NCBI GenBank assembly: GCA_000991135.1
Contig: LBST01000001.1
Location: forward strand, 17,074-81,073
Reading direction: 5' to 3'
Origin: Candidatus Roizmanbacteria bacterium GW2011_GWC1_37_12
Lineage (GTDB): Bacteria > Patescibacteriota > Microgenomatia > UBA1406 > GWC2-37-13
Length of the DNA: 64,000 nt
This document shows, in pieces, positions 15,596 through 22,870 of the stretch. Positions within the stretch are counted from its first letter, which is position 1. Each line of letters begins with the position of its first letter. The position numbers and the translations under genes are program-made. Below the pieces are notes generated by a model, which was not told where the DNA came from, searched no databases, and saw nothing but the letters and a program-made list of their open reading frames with translations.

Positions 15596-16738
15596 TTGCC
15601 AAACAAAAATAGAATTAGTCTAACAAAGTTAGTCCCTCTGAGTATTCTTGCACTTTTAGCTGGATATGGAATAGGAGAACTTAATCATTTAATTAATCCG
15701 GAAATTATGACAACACCTATTTCCGGAACCCCCAAACCAGGTACAAGTGCGAGAAATGATATGTCAACGTGCTTGGATTTTCACACTGAAGTCGACTGTG
15801 TTCAACCAATGTCATTAGAAACAACTTTAAATCAAATTGTCTATTCCTCACAGATGCTTTTGGAAAGTAAAGATCAAATGTCAAACAATTCATTTAGTAC
15901 TCTTTTTAATTCCGCCAACATTCTTTACTATGCTATTACTGATTTTTTGAATAATGATCCAAATGCGATTGATTTTTTTACTAATGAGTCGCTATTTAGA
16001 GAAGCTTCTGGCGGATCGACAATTAACAACTGGCAACGAGCAACGACAACACCTGACAATAGAACAGCAATACCATATCAAACTCCAGGAACTATTTCTA
16101 TATCGCCCGAACAACATCTTTATCTTCCTCAAATAAGAGTTGACAAACAAGGTTTTCCCATTATTGACATAGAAAATATTGAAGCAATAAGTACGCATTT
16201 CCATGAGTGGTTTCATGGCGCACAAGCCATCCAAGACTGGAAAAACTACGGAACATTTTTCAAAGATAATCAACCTTATATTAATTCAAAATATACGGGT
16301 TTATATAGCCAAGAAGAATATCAAGCTGAATTTTATGGTGACATAGCAAAAATAGCGATGTTAAAAAGATATGGATTAATCGATCAGTATTATAAACAAT
16401 TAAAAGATGATATCGGAATGAAAAACAATGGGACAGATCTATCATCAATTGCCTATTTCCTAGATCAAAACGGTATCACACCTGAAAATCCCTTATGGCC
16501 TTTATTATATGACGTGAGCAGCATTGAATCGTTAAAATATCATAGAGAAATGTATAGATTAACTGGTGATCAACAATATCAAGATAAAATTAATGAAACT
16601 ATTGCTAAATGGCAAAACTATCCCTGGTCAGCTGAAGAAATAGAATTAGTTCAAAGACTGATCGATCAAGGCTTATTAGAAGGCTGGATACTACCAGACT
16701 CCATTCCTTCTCTACCCGAAACAAGTTCCACTATTTGA
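15596..16738 (+). CDS. Membrane-anchored putative zincin protein
   Basis: 380 residues from a TTG start at 15596; GAAGG four bases upstream and a TATAAT at 15567-15572 support it, and no ATG in frame would keep the N-terminal membrane anchor (LVPLSILALLAGYGIGELNH). The outside domain has STHFHEWFHGAQ (about 201-212), an HExxH site, and QEEYQAEFYGDIAKIAML (about 240-257) with a possible third ligand. The fold is not assigned to a named family. It may process surface proteins; this is inference. Start choice is the least certain part. Confidence 0.6.
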   Translation: MPNKNRISLTKLVPLSILALLAGYGIGELNHLINPEIMTTPISGTPKPGTSARNDMSTCLDFHTEVDCVQPMSLETTLNQIVYSSQMLLESKDQMSNNSFSTLFNSANILYYAITDFLNNDPNAIDFFTNESLFREASGGSTINNWQRATTTPDNRTAIPYQTPGTISISPEQHLYLPQIRVDKQGFPIIDIENIEAISTHFHEWFHGAQAIQDWKNYGTFFKDNQPYINSKYTGLYSQEEYQAEFYGDIAKIAMLKRYGLIDQYYKQLKDDIGMKNNGTDLSSIAYFLDQNGITPENPLWPLLYDVSSIESLKYHREMYRLTGDQQYQDKINETIAKWQNYPWSAEEIELVQRLIDQGLLEGWILPDSIPSLPETSSTI

Positions 16739-16745
16739 ATAGACA

Positions 16746-16859
16746 TTAATGTTTATTTGATTGCACTTTCATGGCAATAAAAAGAAGTAAACTAATTATC
16801 ATTATTAGACTCCAAGATAAAGATGCATTATTCGCAATTTGTTCCCAATTCCAATTCAT
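16746..16859 (-). CDS. Tiny single-membrane-pass peptide (cassette 1, second gene)
   Basis: 37 residues, MNWNWEQIANNASLSW then a hydrophobic segment (LIMIISLLLFIAM) and a basic tail KVQSNKH. Its ATG overlaps the TGA of the upstream 60-residue gene (ATGA), strong evidence that it is translated. Equivalent tiny genes follow the related 2-TM genes at 25.1 and 40.4 kb. Confidence 0.65.
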   Translation of the reverse strand: MNWNWEQIANNASLSWSLIMIISLLLFIAMKVQSNKH

Positions 16860-17038
16860 ATTTTTTTCACCCCTTTAACAGATATCATAGCAAATATTAA
16901 TGAAAAAATCCCATATATTAAAAACTTAAAGGTTGAGACTATCCCAATTGGATTAATAAAAGCTGCCCCAAACCAAAGAACTGCCATATTCGAATAGAAA
17001 TCTGCAAATAATTTTAACTGTAAATTGGTTAATTTCAT
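16856..17038 (-). CDS. Small two-pass membrane protein (cassette 1, first gene)
   Basis: 60 residues: an amphipathic start (KLTNLQLKLFADFYSN) and two hydrophobic stretches (MAVLWFGAAFINPIGI and FLIYGIFSLIFAMISV) with a basic end. It aligns by eye with the proteins at 40378-40575 and 25068-25247 around the pattern L..(D/E)F..(N/D)...A(W/Y)F.A, so the three are paralogues. Overlaps the next gene by ATGA. Behind a GTAGGTTATAACC box. Function unknown; toxin, holin-like or accessory subunit roles are all possible. Confidence 0.65.
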   Translation of the reverse strand: MKLTNLQLKLFADFYSNMAVLWFGAAFINPIGIVSTFKFLIYGIFSLIFAMISVKGVKKI

Positions 17039-17052
17039 TCTTCAAGCAAAGA

Positions 17053-17095
17053 ATAATATTTTTTCTTTTGTTTCGTCAATAGGTTATAACCTACA
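17053..17095 (-). promoter_or_regulatory. GTAGGTTATAACCTATTGAC box before cassette 1
   Basis: On the minus strand TTTTTGTAGG, the palindrome GGTTATAACC (17082-17091) and TTGACG (17079-17074) as -35, with TATTAT or TTATTC about 15-17 bases on. The first 24 bases match the box at 25.0 kb. Confidence 0.6.
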
Positions 17096-17171
17096 AAAAT
17101 TGAAGTTTAGACTACCAGAACAATTTAAAATTCTTAATATATGACTTCATTATTAAATCATTACCACTCTA

Positions 17172-17241
17172 TCCTAACCGCCGCGGTTGAGACACTGATT
17201 GACCCACCTTCGTAGAGACTACAGTGGGTAAACAGGATAAG
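17172..17241. repeat. Nested inverted repeats in the intergenic region
   Basis: Nested arms TATCCT/AGGATA outside, AACCGC/GCGGTT and ACCCAC/GTGGGT inside. The GC-rich block stands out from its AT-rich surroundings between cassette 1 and the DHH gene and could fold into a branched structure. No RNA family recognised. Confidence 0.45.
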
Positions 17242-17272
17242 ATAAAATCTAAATTTAGGATTAAATTAAAAT

Positions 17273-18247
17273 TTATATTCTGTCAATGACTTCTTTTATT
17301 TTTTTTATTATTTGATCAATATTTCCATGAACGGTTGCGCCGGCGGCATTTTTGTGCCCTCCTCCGCCGAATAATTTTGCAAACTTTGTCACGTCCGTGT
17401 TTTTTTTGCTTCGAAAACTTAAAATTATTAATCCTTTTTTCGATTCAAGCAAAACTACGCCAAAATCTGTCTCACTGATTCCTCGAAAAAAAAGATCGGC
17501 CACCATCTCTCTTGCCCCTTCAGGAAAACTGTATTTTTTGTAAGTTTTATAGTCAACTGCCGACCAGACGAATCCCTTTTCTTTTTGCATTCTTGCCAAA
17601 AACTCCCCTACTAATTTTATGTAGCTAAAATCATATCTTTCGTAAAAATTCTCGCTGATAAAATCCATGTCCGCGCCATTATTGATTAAGTCCGTAACCG
17701 CCTTCATTGTTTTTTTCCGATTCTCGCAGTATCGTAAAAACACCGTGTCTCCCAAAATTCCCGTCAAAAGTAATGTGGCTAAATTTTGATCAATCTTGAT
17801 ATTCCAGTCGGAAAATAAACTATAGAGGACTTCTGTCGTTGAACCTGCCTGCTCGTCGATAAGTTTGAGCGGGTGAGAAAAACTATTGGTCTTATGGTGA
17901 TCAATCACTATATAATCTATCGCTTCCGGCAGGGCTATCTCTTTACTTCCTGTCACCCGGTCGAAATTACCCGTATCTGGAATAATAAATAGATCATAGT
18001 TTATAAAGTTTTTAAAGCTCTTAAAGTTTATAAAGTTAATTTCCTCTGCTCCTTCTAAAAAGAAAAAATGCTCGTTGATTTTCTGACAGGAAACTATCTT
18101 GACATTTTTGCCAAGCGTTTTAAGGACATATTGCAAAGACAGAGCGCTCGCGATCGAATCATAATCGGGGTTTTTATGGGTGTTAACTAAGATATTTTTT
18201 GCCGTTTTTACTGATTTTAATAAATTTGCCGATAATTGATAATTCAT
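17273..18247 (-). CDS. DHH/DHHA1 phosphoesterase, NrnA-like
   Basis: 324 residues. Motif I HKNPDYDSIASALSL (about 23-37), the DTG region (about 92), DHHK motif (about 115-118) and the C-terminal DHHA1 signature GGGGHKNAAGAT. NrnA proteins degrade nanoRNA and pAp in the cytoplasm. Residues about 69-82 (NFINFKSFKNFINY) come from a TTATAAAGTT repeat inserted in frame before the strand leading to the DTG motif. Its start codon is only 16 bases from that of the divergent kinase gene, so both must use overlapping promoters. Confidence 0.87.
   Translation of the reverse strand: MNYQLSANLLKSVKTAKNILVNTHKNPDYDSIASALSLQYVLKTLGKNVKIVSCQKINEHFFFLEGAEEINFINFKSFKNFINYDLFIIPDTGNFDRVTGSKEIALPEAIDYIVIDHHKTNSFSHPLKLIDEQAGSTTEVLYSLFSDWNIKIDQNLATLLLTGILGDTVFLRYCENRKKTMKAVTDLINNGADMDFISENFYERYDFSYIKLVGEFLARMQKEKGFVWSAVDYKTYKKYSFPEGAREMVADLFFRGISETDFGVVLLESKKGLIILSFRSKKNTDVTKFAKLFGGGGHKNAAGATVHGNIDQIIKKIKEVIDRI
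18001..18040. repeat. TTATAAAGTTTTTAAAG repeat inside the DHH gene
   Basis: AT-rich array of AAAGTTTATAAAG units, read in frame as about 13 extra residues. Confidence 0.55.
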
Positions 18248-18249
18248 GT

Positions 18250-18259
18250 TATAATTTTA
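18250..18259. promoter_or_regulatory. Overlapping divergent -10 boxes
   Basis: TATAAT (18250-18255, plus) ends nine bases before the ATG at 18264. TAAAAT (18259-18254, minus) ends seven bases before the ATG at 18247. There is no room for 5' leaders, so both transcripts should be leaderless. Confidence 0.6.
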
Positions 18260-18263
18260 ACAG

Positions 18264-18890
18264 ATGTCAAAACTAATTGTCATCGCCGGTCCGCAGTCTT
18301 CGGGAAAAACCAGTCTCCTCAATAATCTTAAAAAGAAATATTCAAATTGGCACTTTATAGATGAGATTAACCCCGCCACCGTTACAGGTAAAAAAGATTT
18401 TGGAGCTGTTAATACCGGAACCGAACTAGAGAAAAAAATTATCGAGAGAGATATAAATAATATTCGAAATATTAGTCGAGATCATCAAATTGTCGTTCTA
18501 GAATGCGGTATATTTCACTATGTGTATGCGAGACATTTTATTTATAGAGAACAGGCGAATTTTTATTTTAAAGAATATCTGAAGGCTCATAAGGGATTAG
18601 ATACTCATGTCATTTTTATTAAAACCATTCCCGAAGTCAGCTTGGAAAGAAGAAAAGAAAAATACCTCAAAAGGATAATGGATAAAGGTATTACAGATAA
18701 AAAAATTATAGACGAATATCTCGAACAATATCGAAAAGTCATTGACGACCTTTATCCTTTATGGCTCGAATGCTACAAAAAAGTCCCTTTTCCGAAAATA
18801 ATGATCGAAAATTCCTACAAAGAAAAAAGTGTCTTTCTCAAAGAGGCCGATGAAATTATCCAATCTTTGCTACCCCAAAAGTCTCCTTGA
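18264..18890 (+). CDS. P-loop nucleoside/small-molecule kinase-like protein
   Basis: 208 residues. Walker A GPQSSGKTS (9-17), then FIDEINPATVTGKKDFG and VVLECGIFHYVYAR, which resembles the acceptor loop and Walker-B-like strand of deoxynucleoside and AAA-type kinases, and a LID-like basic segment RRKEKYLKRIM. Substrate unclear: a nucleotide or a thymidylate-kinase-like function is possible. Its 3' end overlaps the convergent histidine phosphatase gene by 35 bases. Confidence 0.7.
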   Translation: MSKLIVIAGPQSSGKTSLLNNLKKKYSNWHFIDEINPATVTGKKDFGAVNTGTELEKKIIERDINNIRNISRDHQIVVLECGIFHYVYARHFIYREQANFYFKEYLKAHKGLDTHVIFIKTIPEVSLERRKEKYLKRIMDKGITDKKIIDEYLEQYRKVIDDLYPLWLECYKKVPFPKIMIENSYKEKSVFLKEADEIIQSLLPQKSP

Positions 18891-19464
18891 TTGTAAATTT
18901 TTTACCGTCTGACAATAATTTCACGTACGCGAGATTATCAATACAGCCATCTATTAGGCTTTCATACGTCCCCCATCCAAGACTTACAAGCAAGGCCCTG
19001 ATTGTTCCGGCATGAGTTGCTACCAAAATTATTTTGCCTAGATTATTTTTAGATATTTTTTTTATATAACCTGCAAACCGTTTTAATAAATTTTTGTCGT
19101 TTTCTATCCGGCTGTCTTCTTTTGTTGATTTTTGAAGTGTTTTAATTAATTTAATCAGATTTTTTTCACCAACAAAAGTCCGGCCCACAAAGATCCCAAA
19201 ATCCCTTTCTCTCAAATTCGAAGATGTAATCACTTTTAGATTTCTTTCTTGGGCGATAATTTCTGCTGTTTGGCTGGCTCTTTTTAAATCAGACGAATAG
19301 ATCTTATCAAAATCGATGCCTTTTAACTCATCTGCCAGCTTTTTTGCCTGGACCCTACCTTTTTCATTCAAAGGAATATCCTTGTGTCCTTGGATTAGTT
19401 TTCTCGCATTCCAGTCTGTTTCGCCGTGACGAACAAGATATAAAGTACAGAATTTTTTCATCAA
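18856..19464 (-). CDS. Histidine phosphatase family protein
   Basis: 202 residues of the phosphoglycerate-mutase-like superfamily. The catalytic LVRHGETDWNARKLIQGHKD starts at residue 10, IYSSDLKRASQTAEII follows, with RERDFGIFVG carrying the second acidic residue and VATHAGTIRALL the second catalytic His. Such enzymes act on phosphosugars, cobalamin precursors or proteins. It lies downstream of the large surface-protein gene with 16 bases between, so it may be co-transcribed. Confidence 0.88.
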   Translation of the reverse strand: MMKKFCTLYLVRHGETDWNARKLIQGHKDIPLNEKGRVQAKKLADELKGIDFDKIYSSDLKRASQTAEIIAQERNLKVITSSNLRERDFGIFVGRTFVGEKNLIKLIKTLQKSTKEDSRIENDKNLLKRFAGYIKKISKNNLGKIILVATHAGTIRALLVSLGWGTYESLIDGCIDNLAYVKLLSDGKKFTIKETFGVAKIG

Positions 19465-19480
19465 ATCTTATTTTATCACT

Positions 19481-21739
19481 TTATTGAGGAGGAGATGACG
19501 TCGGTTGTGGCTCTGATGGTGGAGCTGAAGTTGGCGGTGGCGGTTGTGATTCAGGAGGAGGCGACGTCGGTTGTGACTCTGGTGGCGGTGAAGAGGGTGG
19601 TGGAGATGGTTCTGACGGTTGAGAACTAGGAGAAGGAGAGGAAGAACCAGAAGATGAAGGAGCACAGTAGCTACCGGTCCAGTAATATCCGGATCCGCAG
19701 CTTCCTCCTCCGGAGTAGTTCCCGTAATTTGTCCCGCCAGGCCTTTCGCAACCGCAAGCATTATTAACCCAAGAGACGCAAGTTCCTCCTCCGGCACGGC
19801 AGGCCGCTTCTTGTTCTTGAAGAGAAGGCCCTTGGTAATTTCCCGAACCTCCAGATTCTGGCCGATTATTAAAGTCGCTGGTTTTACAGCTGCAGCTTTC
19901 CATATCCCAATACCCGCCTCCACAGCCTCCAGGCGGCATTGGCCGGTCAGCGCATTTTGTTTTATATCTTTCATAATCTTGGCTGCTCGATCTACACTCG
20001 CCCGATGAATCCTGATAATATCCGGATCCGCAATTTTTAGGAGTAATACATTTTTCTCCGTTCCAAAAACTTCCTCCCTGACAACCTTCTTTTGGCGGCG
20101 GATTATACTGTTCGCATTTGCCTTCGCGAAAGACCTGGCCGGGCGGGCAATAAGCAGGAACAGAAAAAGCTCCCGGATAACCGCCGTTACTTGAGGTCGT
20201 ATAGTCTGGCATACAATAACCGCCGCGGGAAGATGACGACTCTGTCTTCCAGCTATAGCCGGCAGGACAGCTACCGGGCGCCGGCAAATAATTATTTATT
20301 CCAGATCCATTTGGATTATCAGGGATGCATGGTCCGCCAGGATAACCGCGATGATAGGCTGGCGGACAAGACGACTCTTTAATCTCGCCACCAGTATTTA
20401 CTGAATAATTATAGTTTGGAGCGCAGTATCCGCCTTCAGGCATAAAAGGAATACCTACCCAGTGGCTTCCAGTCGAACAATTTCTTGCTGTTGGCGGTTG
20501 ATATGCTGACGGGTCAGCCGGCCCAAACCTATCTCCGATCGCCTTGATCCTGGCAAAAGAAGGATCATTGAGTAAATTGGGATTTTGCTGGACGAGTTGG
20601 TTGATATATTCGACGTCTTCTTTTCTTGGCTTCATCCGCTCGACCACCTCTTGATATTTTTGTTTTTCTTCTGGTCGGTATTTAAAAAAATCCTCCGAAA
20701 TAAGATCCGGCCTAACTGTATTTTGCAGTTCTTCCAACCTAACCATTGGCACCCAAAAACGGCGAAGCTCGGTAGGAACAATCTCCCCTGGTTTGTAACT
20801 ACTCGCAAACTCCTGCAGTTTTTTTATTGTTTCCGTATCGGGTTTTTGCGTCTCGAGTTGCCTCAATTCATTGAATTTTTTTACCTCGACGATGGTCATG
20901 TAATTAAAGGGAAAGTAATTTCTGGCCGCTTCGTCCATCTTCTTAAAATCGGCTTGGGGGATAAAACCAGCTTGAGTATATTTACGCATTTCCTCACGCG
21001 CCTTTTGCCGTGAGTCAACGTTAATTAACTTGGCTACCTCTTCGGGGCTCAAGAGCCCTTGAGCCTTTAATGACTGGAGGCGCTGGACAACTTCTTCGGG
21101 AACAGCCGGCTTGCCCAAAACATCGGCAGTCGTATCCATCGCCTGTTCGCTGGCAGAAAGTGCAATCCTTATCCCGCCTTCAGCCTGCGCTGGAAGTCTC
21201 AAAGCCAGCTCTTCCAAAATCAAACTGTGGCGAGCCGCCTCAACGTCAACTACCGAAACGAGCTTGTTGACGTCTCGGCCTTGTTTTTTTAGACTGACGA
21301 TATTTTGAGAAACTTCGTTGAGTAAATCTTGATAGTCGTCTGTCAGGCCGGAAACCAAATTAGTTTTTCCCTTTTCTGCCAAGACGCGCATTTCGGCCAA
21401 GCGCTCGGCCGCATAACCAAGTCTTTTTTGTTCACGGCTTTCAGGATTGAAAGTAAAAGTAACATTAATCCCCTCTTCCATCTTTTTTAGGAAATATAGA
21501 GGATTGTCAGAAGCGACGTTGGTGAAAAAACCAAAGAAATAGGTCGGCCGAGTAAGATTTTTGTAATCGCCGTCTGCCCGAGGCGATGATGAAGCAGTCG
21601 TTTCGCCCAAGACTCTGTCATCGGTAATCGGATAACGGTTCCAGTCAAAGTATTGATGGGGTTTTTCCAATCCATAGACTGTAGGGTTTAAAAAAGTAGT
21701 TAGGATCAAAAAGGCTAAAACTATAAAAAACCGCCTCAT
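19481..21739 (-). CDS. Large secreted Cys-rich surface protein, DUF5667-like N-terminus
   Basis: 752 residues. A signal peptide (MRRFFIVLAFLILTTFLNPT) precedes a helical domain at about 55-330 that includes PTYFFGFFTNVASDNPLYFL and KMEEGINVTFTFNPESREQK, typical of DUF5667-type CPR envelope proteins. Residues about 410-670 are repeated Cys-rich modules of the form CP-G---R-GKC and C-GGYWDMESCSC. The last about 75 residues are Ser/Pro-rich low complexity. No sortase motif is seen, so attachment may be non-covalent. Likely an exposed adhesin or wall component, by analogy only. Confidence 0.75.
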   Translation of the reverse strand: MRRFFIVLAFLILTTFLNPTVYGLEKPHQYFDWNRYPITDDRVLGETTASSSPRADGDYKNLTRPTYFFGFFTNVASDNPLYFLKKMEEGINVTFTFNPESREQKRLGYAAERLAEMRVLAEKGKTNLVSGLTDDYQDLLNEVSQNIVSLKKQGRDVNKLVSVVDVEAARHSLILEELALRLPAQAEGGIRIALSASEQAMDTTADVLGKPAVPEEVVQRLQSLKAQGLLSPEEVAKLINVDSRQKAREEMRKYTQAGFIPQADFKKMDEAARNYFPFNYMTIVEVKKFNELRQLETQKPDTETIKKLQEFASSYKPGEIVPTELRRFWVPMVRLEELQNTVRPDLISEDFFKYRPEEKQKYQEVVERMKPRKEDVEYINQLVQQNPNLLNDPSFARIKAIGDRFGPADPSAYQPPTARNCSTGSHWVGIPFMPEGGYCAPNYNYSVNTGGEIKESSCPPAYHRGYPGGPCIPDNPNGSGINNYLPAPGSCPAGYSWKTESSSSRGGYCMPDYTTSSNGGYPGAFSVPAYCPPGQVFREGKCEQYNPPPKEGCQGGSFWNGEKCITPKNCGSGYYQDSSGECRSSSQDYERYKTKCADRPMPPGGCGGGYWDMESCSCKTSDFNNRPESGGSGNYQGPSLQEQEAACRAGGGTCVSWVNNACGCERPGGTNYGNYSGGGSCGSGYYWTGSYCAPSSSGSSSPSPSSQPSEPSPPPSSPPPESQPTSPPPESQPPPPTSAPPSEPQPTSSPPQ

Positions 21740-21803
21740 TAATAATGATTAAAGACTATTTTTCATTCTATGTCAAGAGCAAAAATTCTATATTATTTGA
21801 TGA

Positions 21804-21809
21804 TATAAT
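21804..21809 (+). promoter_or_regulatory. -10 box of tRNA-Leu
   Basis: TATAAT ten bases before the first base of the tRNA gene. Confidence 0.5.
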
Positions 21810-21818
21810 TTAGAAGCT

Positions 21819-21900
21819 GCCGCAGTGGCGGAATTGGCATACGCGCACGGTTCAGAACCGTGTCTCGCAAGAGATAGAGGTTCAACTCCTCTCTGCGGCA
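21819..21900 (+). tRNA. tRNA-Leu (anticodon CAG)
   Basis: 82 nt class II tRNA. Acceptor GCCGCAG/CTGCGGC, anticodon stem CACGG/CCGTG with loop TTCAGAA, long variable arm (TCTCGCAAGAGA), T-loop TTCAACT, discriminator A. CCA not encoded. Confidence 0.95.
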
Positions 21901-21906
21901 CAAAAA

Positions 21907-22185
21907 GTGTATAATTTATTTTTAAGGAAAGGTTTTGATATAAATGAAGAAAAAATAAGAGTTAGATTACAGTTACATTCTACCCATAATGAAAAAAAAG
22001 AGAAGTTATTTTGGAGCAAAATGTTAAATATCCCTTTAAATCAATTTAGTAAGTCAACAATAACAAATCCAAATAATAAGAGAAAACGCTTAGAATATCG
22101 AGGCACGTGCACAATCAAGTATTATGATGTAAAATTACTATTACAGATAACGGGAATTTATAGTTTTTTTGGTAAGTTATTTTAA
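21907..22185 (+). pseudogene. C-terminal remnant of a LAGLIDADG-like protein
   Basis: The frame gives 92 residues from a GTG, without a convincing start. The sequence RVRLQLHSTHNEKKEKLFWSKMLNIP followed by FSKSTITNPNNKRKRLEYRGTCTIKYYD matches the C-terminal half of a family common in CPR, whose complete members have an HTH and an IGEGTK-type LAGLIDADG core. (The stretch is described here in two parts.) The N-terminal half is absent, so I read it as a fragment. It sits between two tRNA genes, a usual landing place for mobile genes. It could still be expressed as a short protein. Confidence 0.5.
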
Positions 22186-22187
22186 AA

Positions 22188-22275
22188 GGAGGGTTGCCAG
22201 AGTGGTAATGGAGCGGCTTGCTAAGCCGTGACGATGAATAGTCGTCCACAGGTTCAAATCCTGTACCCTCCGCCA
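22188..22275 (+). tRNA. tRNA-Ser (anticodon GCT), CCA encoded
   Basis: Class II tRNA, 85 nt plus encoded CCA at 22273-22275. Acceptor GGAGGGT/ACCCTCC, anticodon loop TTGCTAA, long variable arm (GACGATGAATAGTCGTC), T-loop TTCAAAT. It is the only tRNA in the window with CCA in the gene. Confidence 0.95.
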
Positions 22276-22340
22276 GTTGGAAAAATAAAATGATTAAAAA
22301 CGTTAATTCTCACTAGTATTGTCCTGTTCATTTTCGACTT

Positions 22341-22721
22341 ATGAATACAAAGCTTATAAAATGGGTTTTGAGGATAGCCGTTGCCGGCGAGTTTTTCGGC
22401 CATGGAATCCTTGCTTTACAAGGCAAAAAAGCATGGGTTGATTGGTTTGCTACTTTCGGTATTTCTGATCCTACTTTAGCTATAAAAATCTTATTTCTTA
22501 TTGGTCTTATAGATACTACTTTAGCAATCATCGTCCTTATAAAACCAATCAGGCTAGCACTTTTGTGGATGACGTTCTGGGGATTTTGGACGGCACTCCT
22601 CCGGCTGATTGTCGGTGAACCGATCTGGGATTTCGTAGAGCGCTGGACTAATTGGGGCGCACCACTAGCATTGCTTCTCATAATCGGCTGGCCAAAAAAC
22701 TGGAAAGATTGGTTTAGATAA
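22341..22721 (+). CDS. DoxX-like four-pass membrane protein
   Basis: 126 residues with about four hydrophobic helices. IAVAGEFFGHGILALQGKKAW near the N-terminus and GLIDTTLAIIVLIKP, FWGFWTALLRLI in the middle resemble the DoxX/DoxD family, whose members are linked to quinone-dependent oxidation or are of unknown role. It has no obvious operon partner. Family assignment is by helix pattern and the FxxHG motif only. Confidence 0.55.
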   Translation: MNTKLIKWVLRIAVAGEFFGHGILALQGKKAWVDWFATFGISDPTLAIKILFLIGLIDTTLAIIVLIKPIRLALLWMTFWGFWTALLRLIVGEPIWDFVERWTNWGAPLALLLIIGWPKNWKDWFR

Positions 22722-22808
22722 AAAACTTTGATATATTAATTTTATCTGGGTGTCATTTGCATCTCTACTTAACTTTTACATTTTTATTTTAAATAATTAA
22801 CCTCATTA

Positions 22809-22822
22809 CACCCGTAGGGTGA
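22809..22822. repeat. CACCCGTAGGGTGA element
   Basis: Third copy of the palindrome seen in galT (2542-2562) and at 10801-10823, here just before the promoter of the fusion gene. Confidence 0.55.
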
Positions 22823-22833
22823 GAAGTCTTATG

Positions 22834-22862
22834 TTGACTTTTAGTAAGCAAATGGATATAAT
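22834..22862 (+). promoter_or_regulatory. Near-consensus sigma70 promoter
   Basis: TTGACT (22834-22839), 17-base spacer, TATAAT (22857-22862), nine bases to the ATG at 22871. Leader of about two bases. Confidence 0.65.
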
Positions 22863-22870
22863 AAGTAATC

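Noticed and set aside
19468..19974. Minus-strand 168-codon frame rich in His, Leu and Arg
   Set aside because: It is an alternative frame of the Ser/Pro-rich tail and Cys repeats of the surface protein; the main frame has a signal peptide and clear domains.
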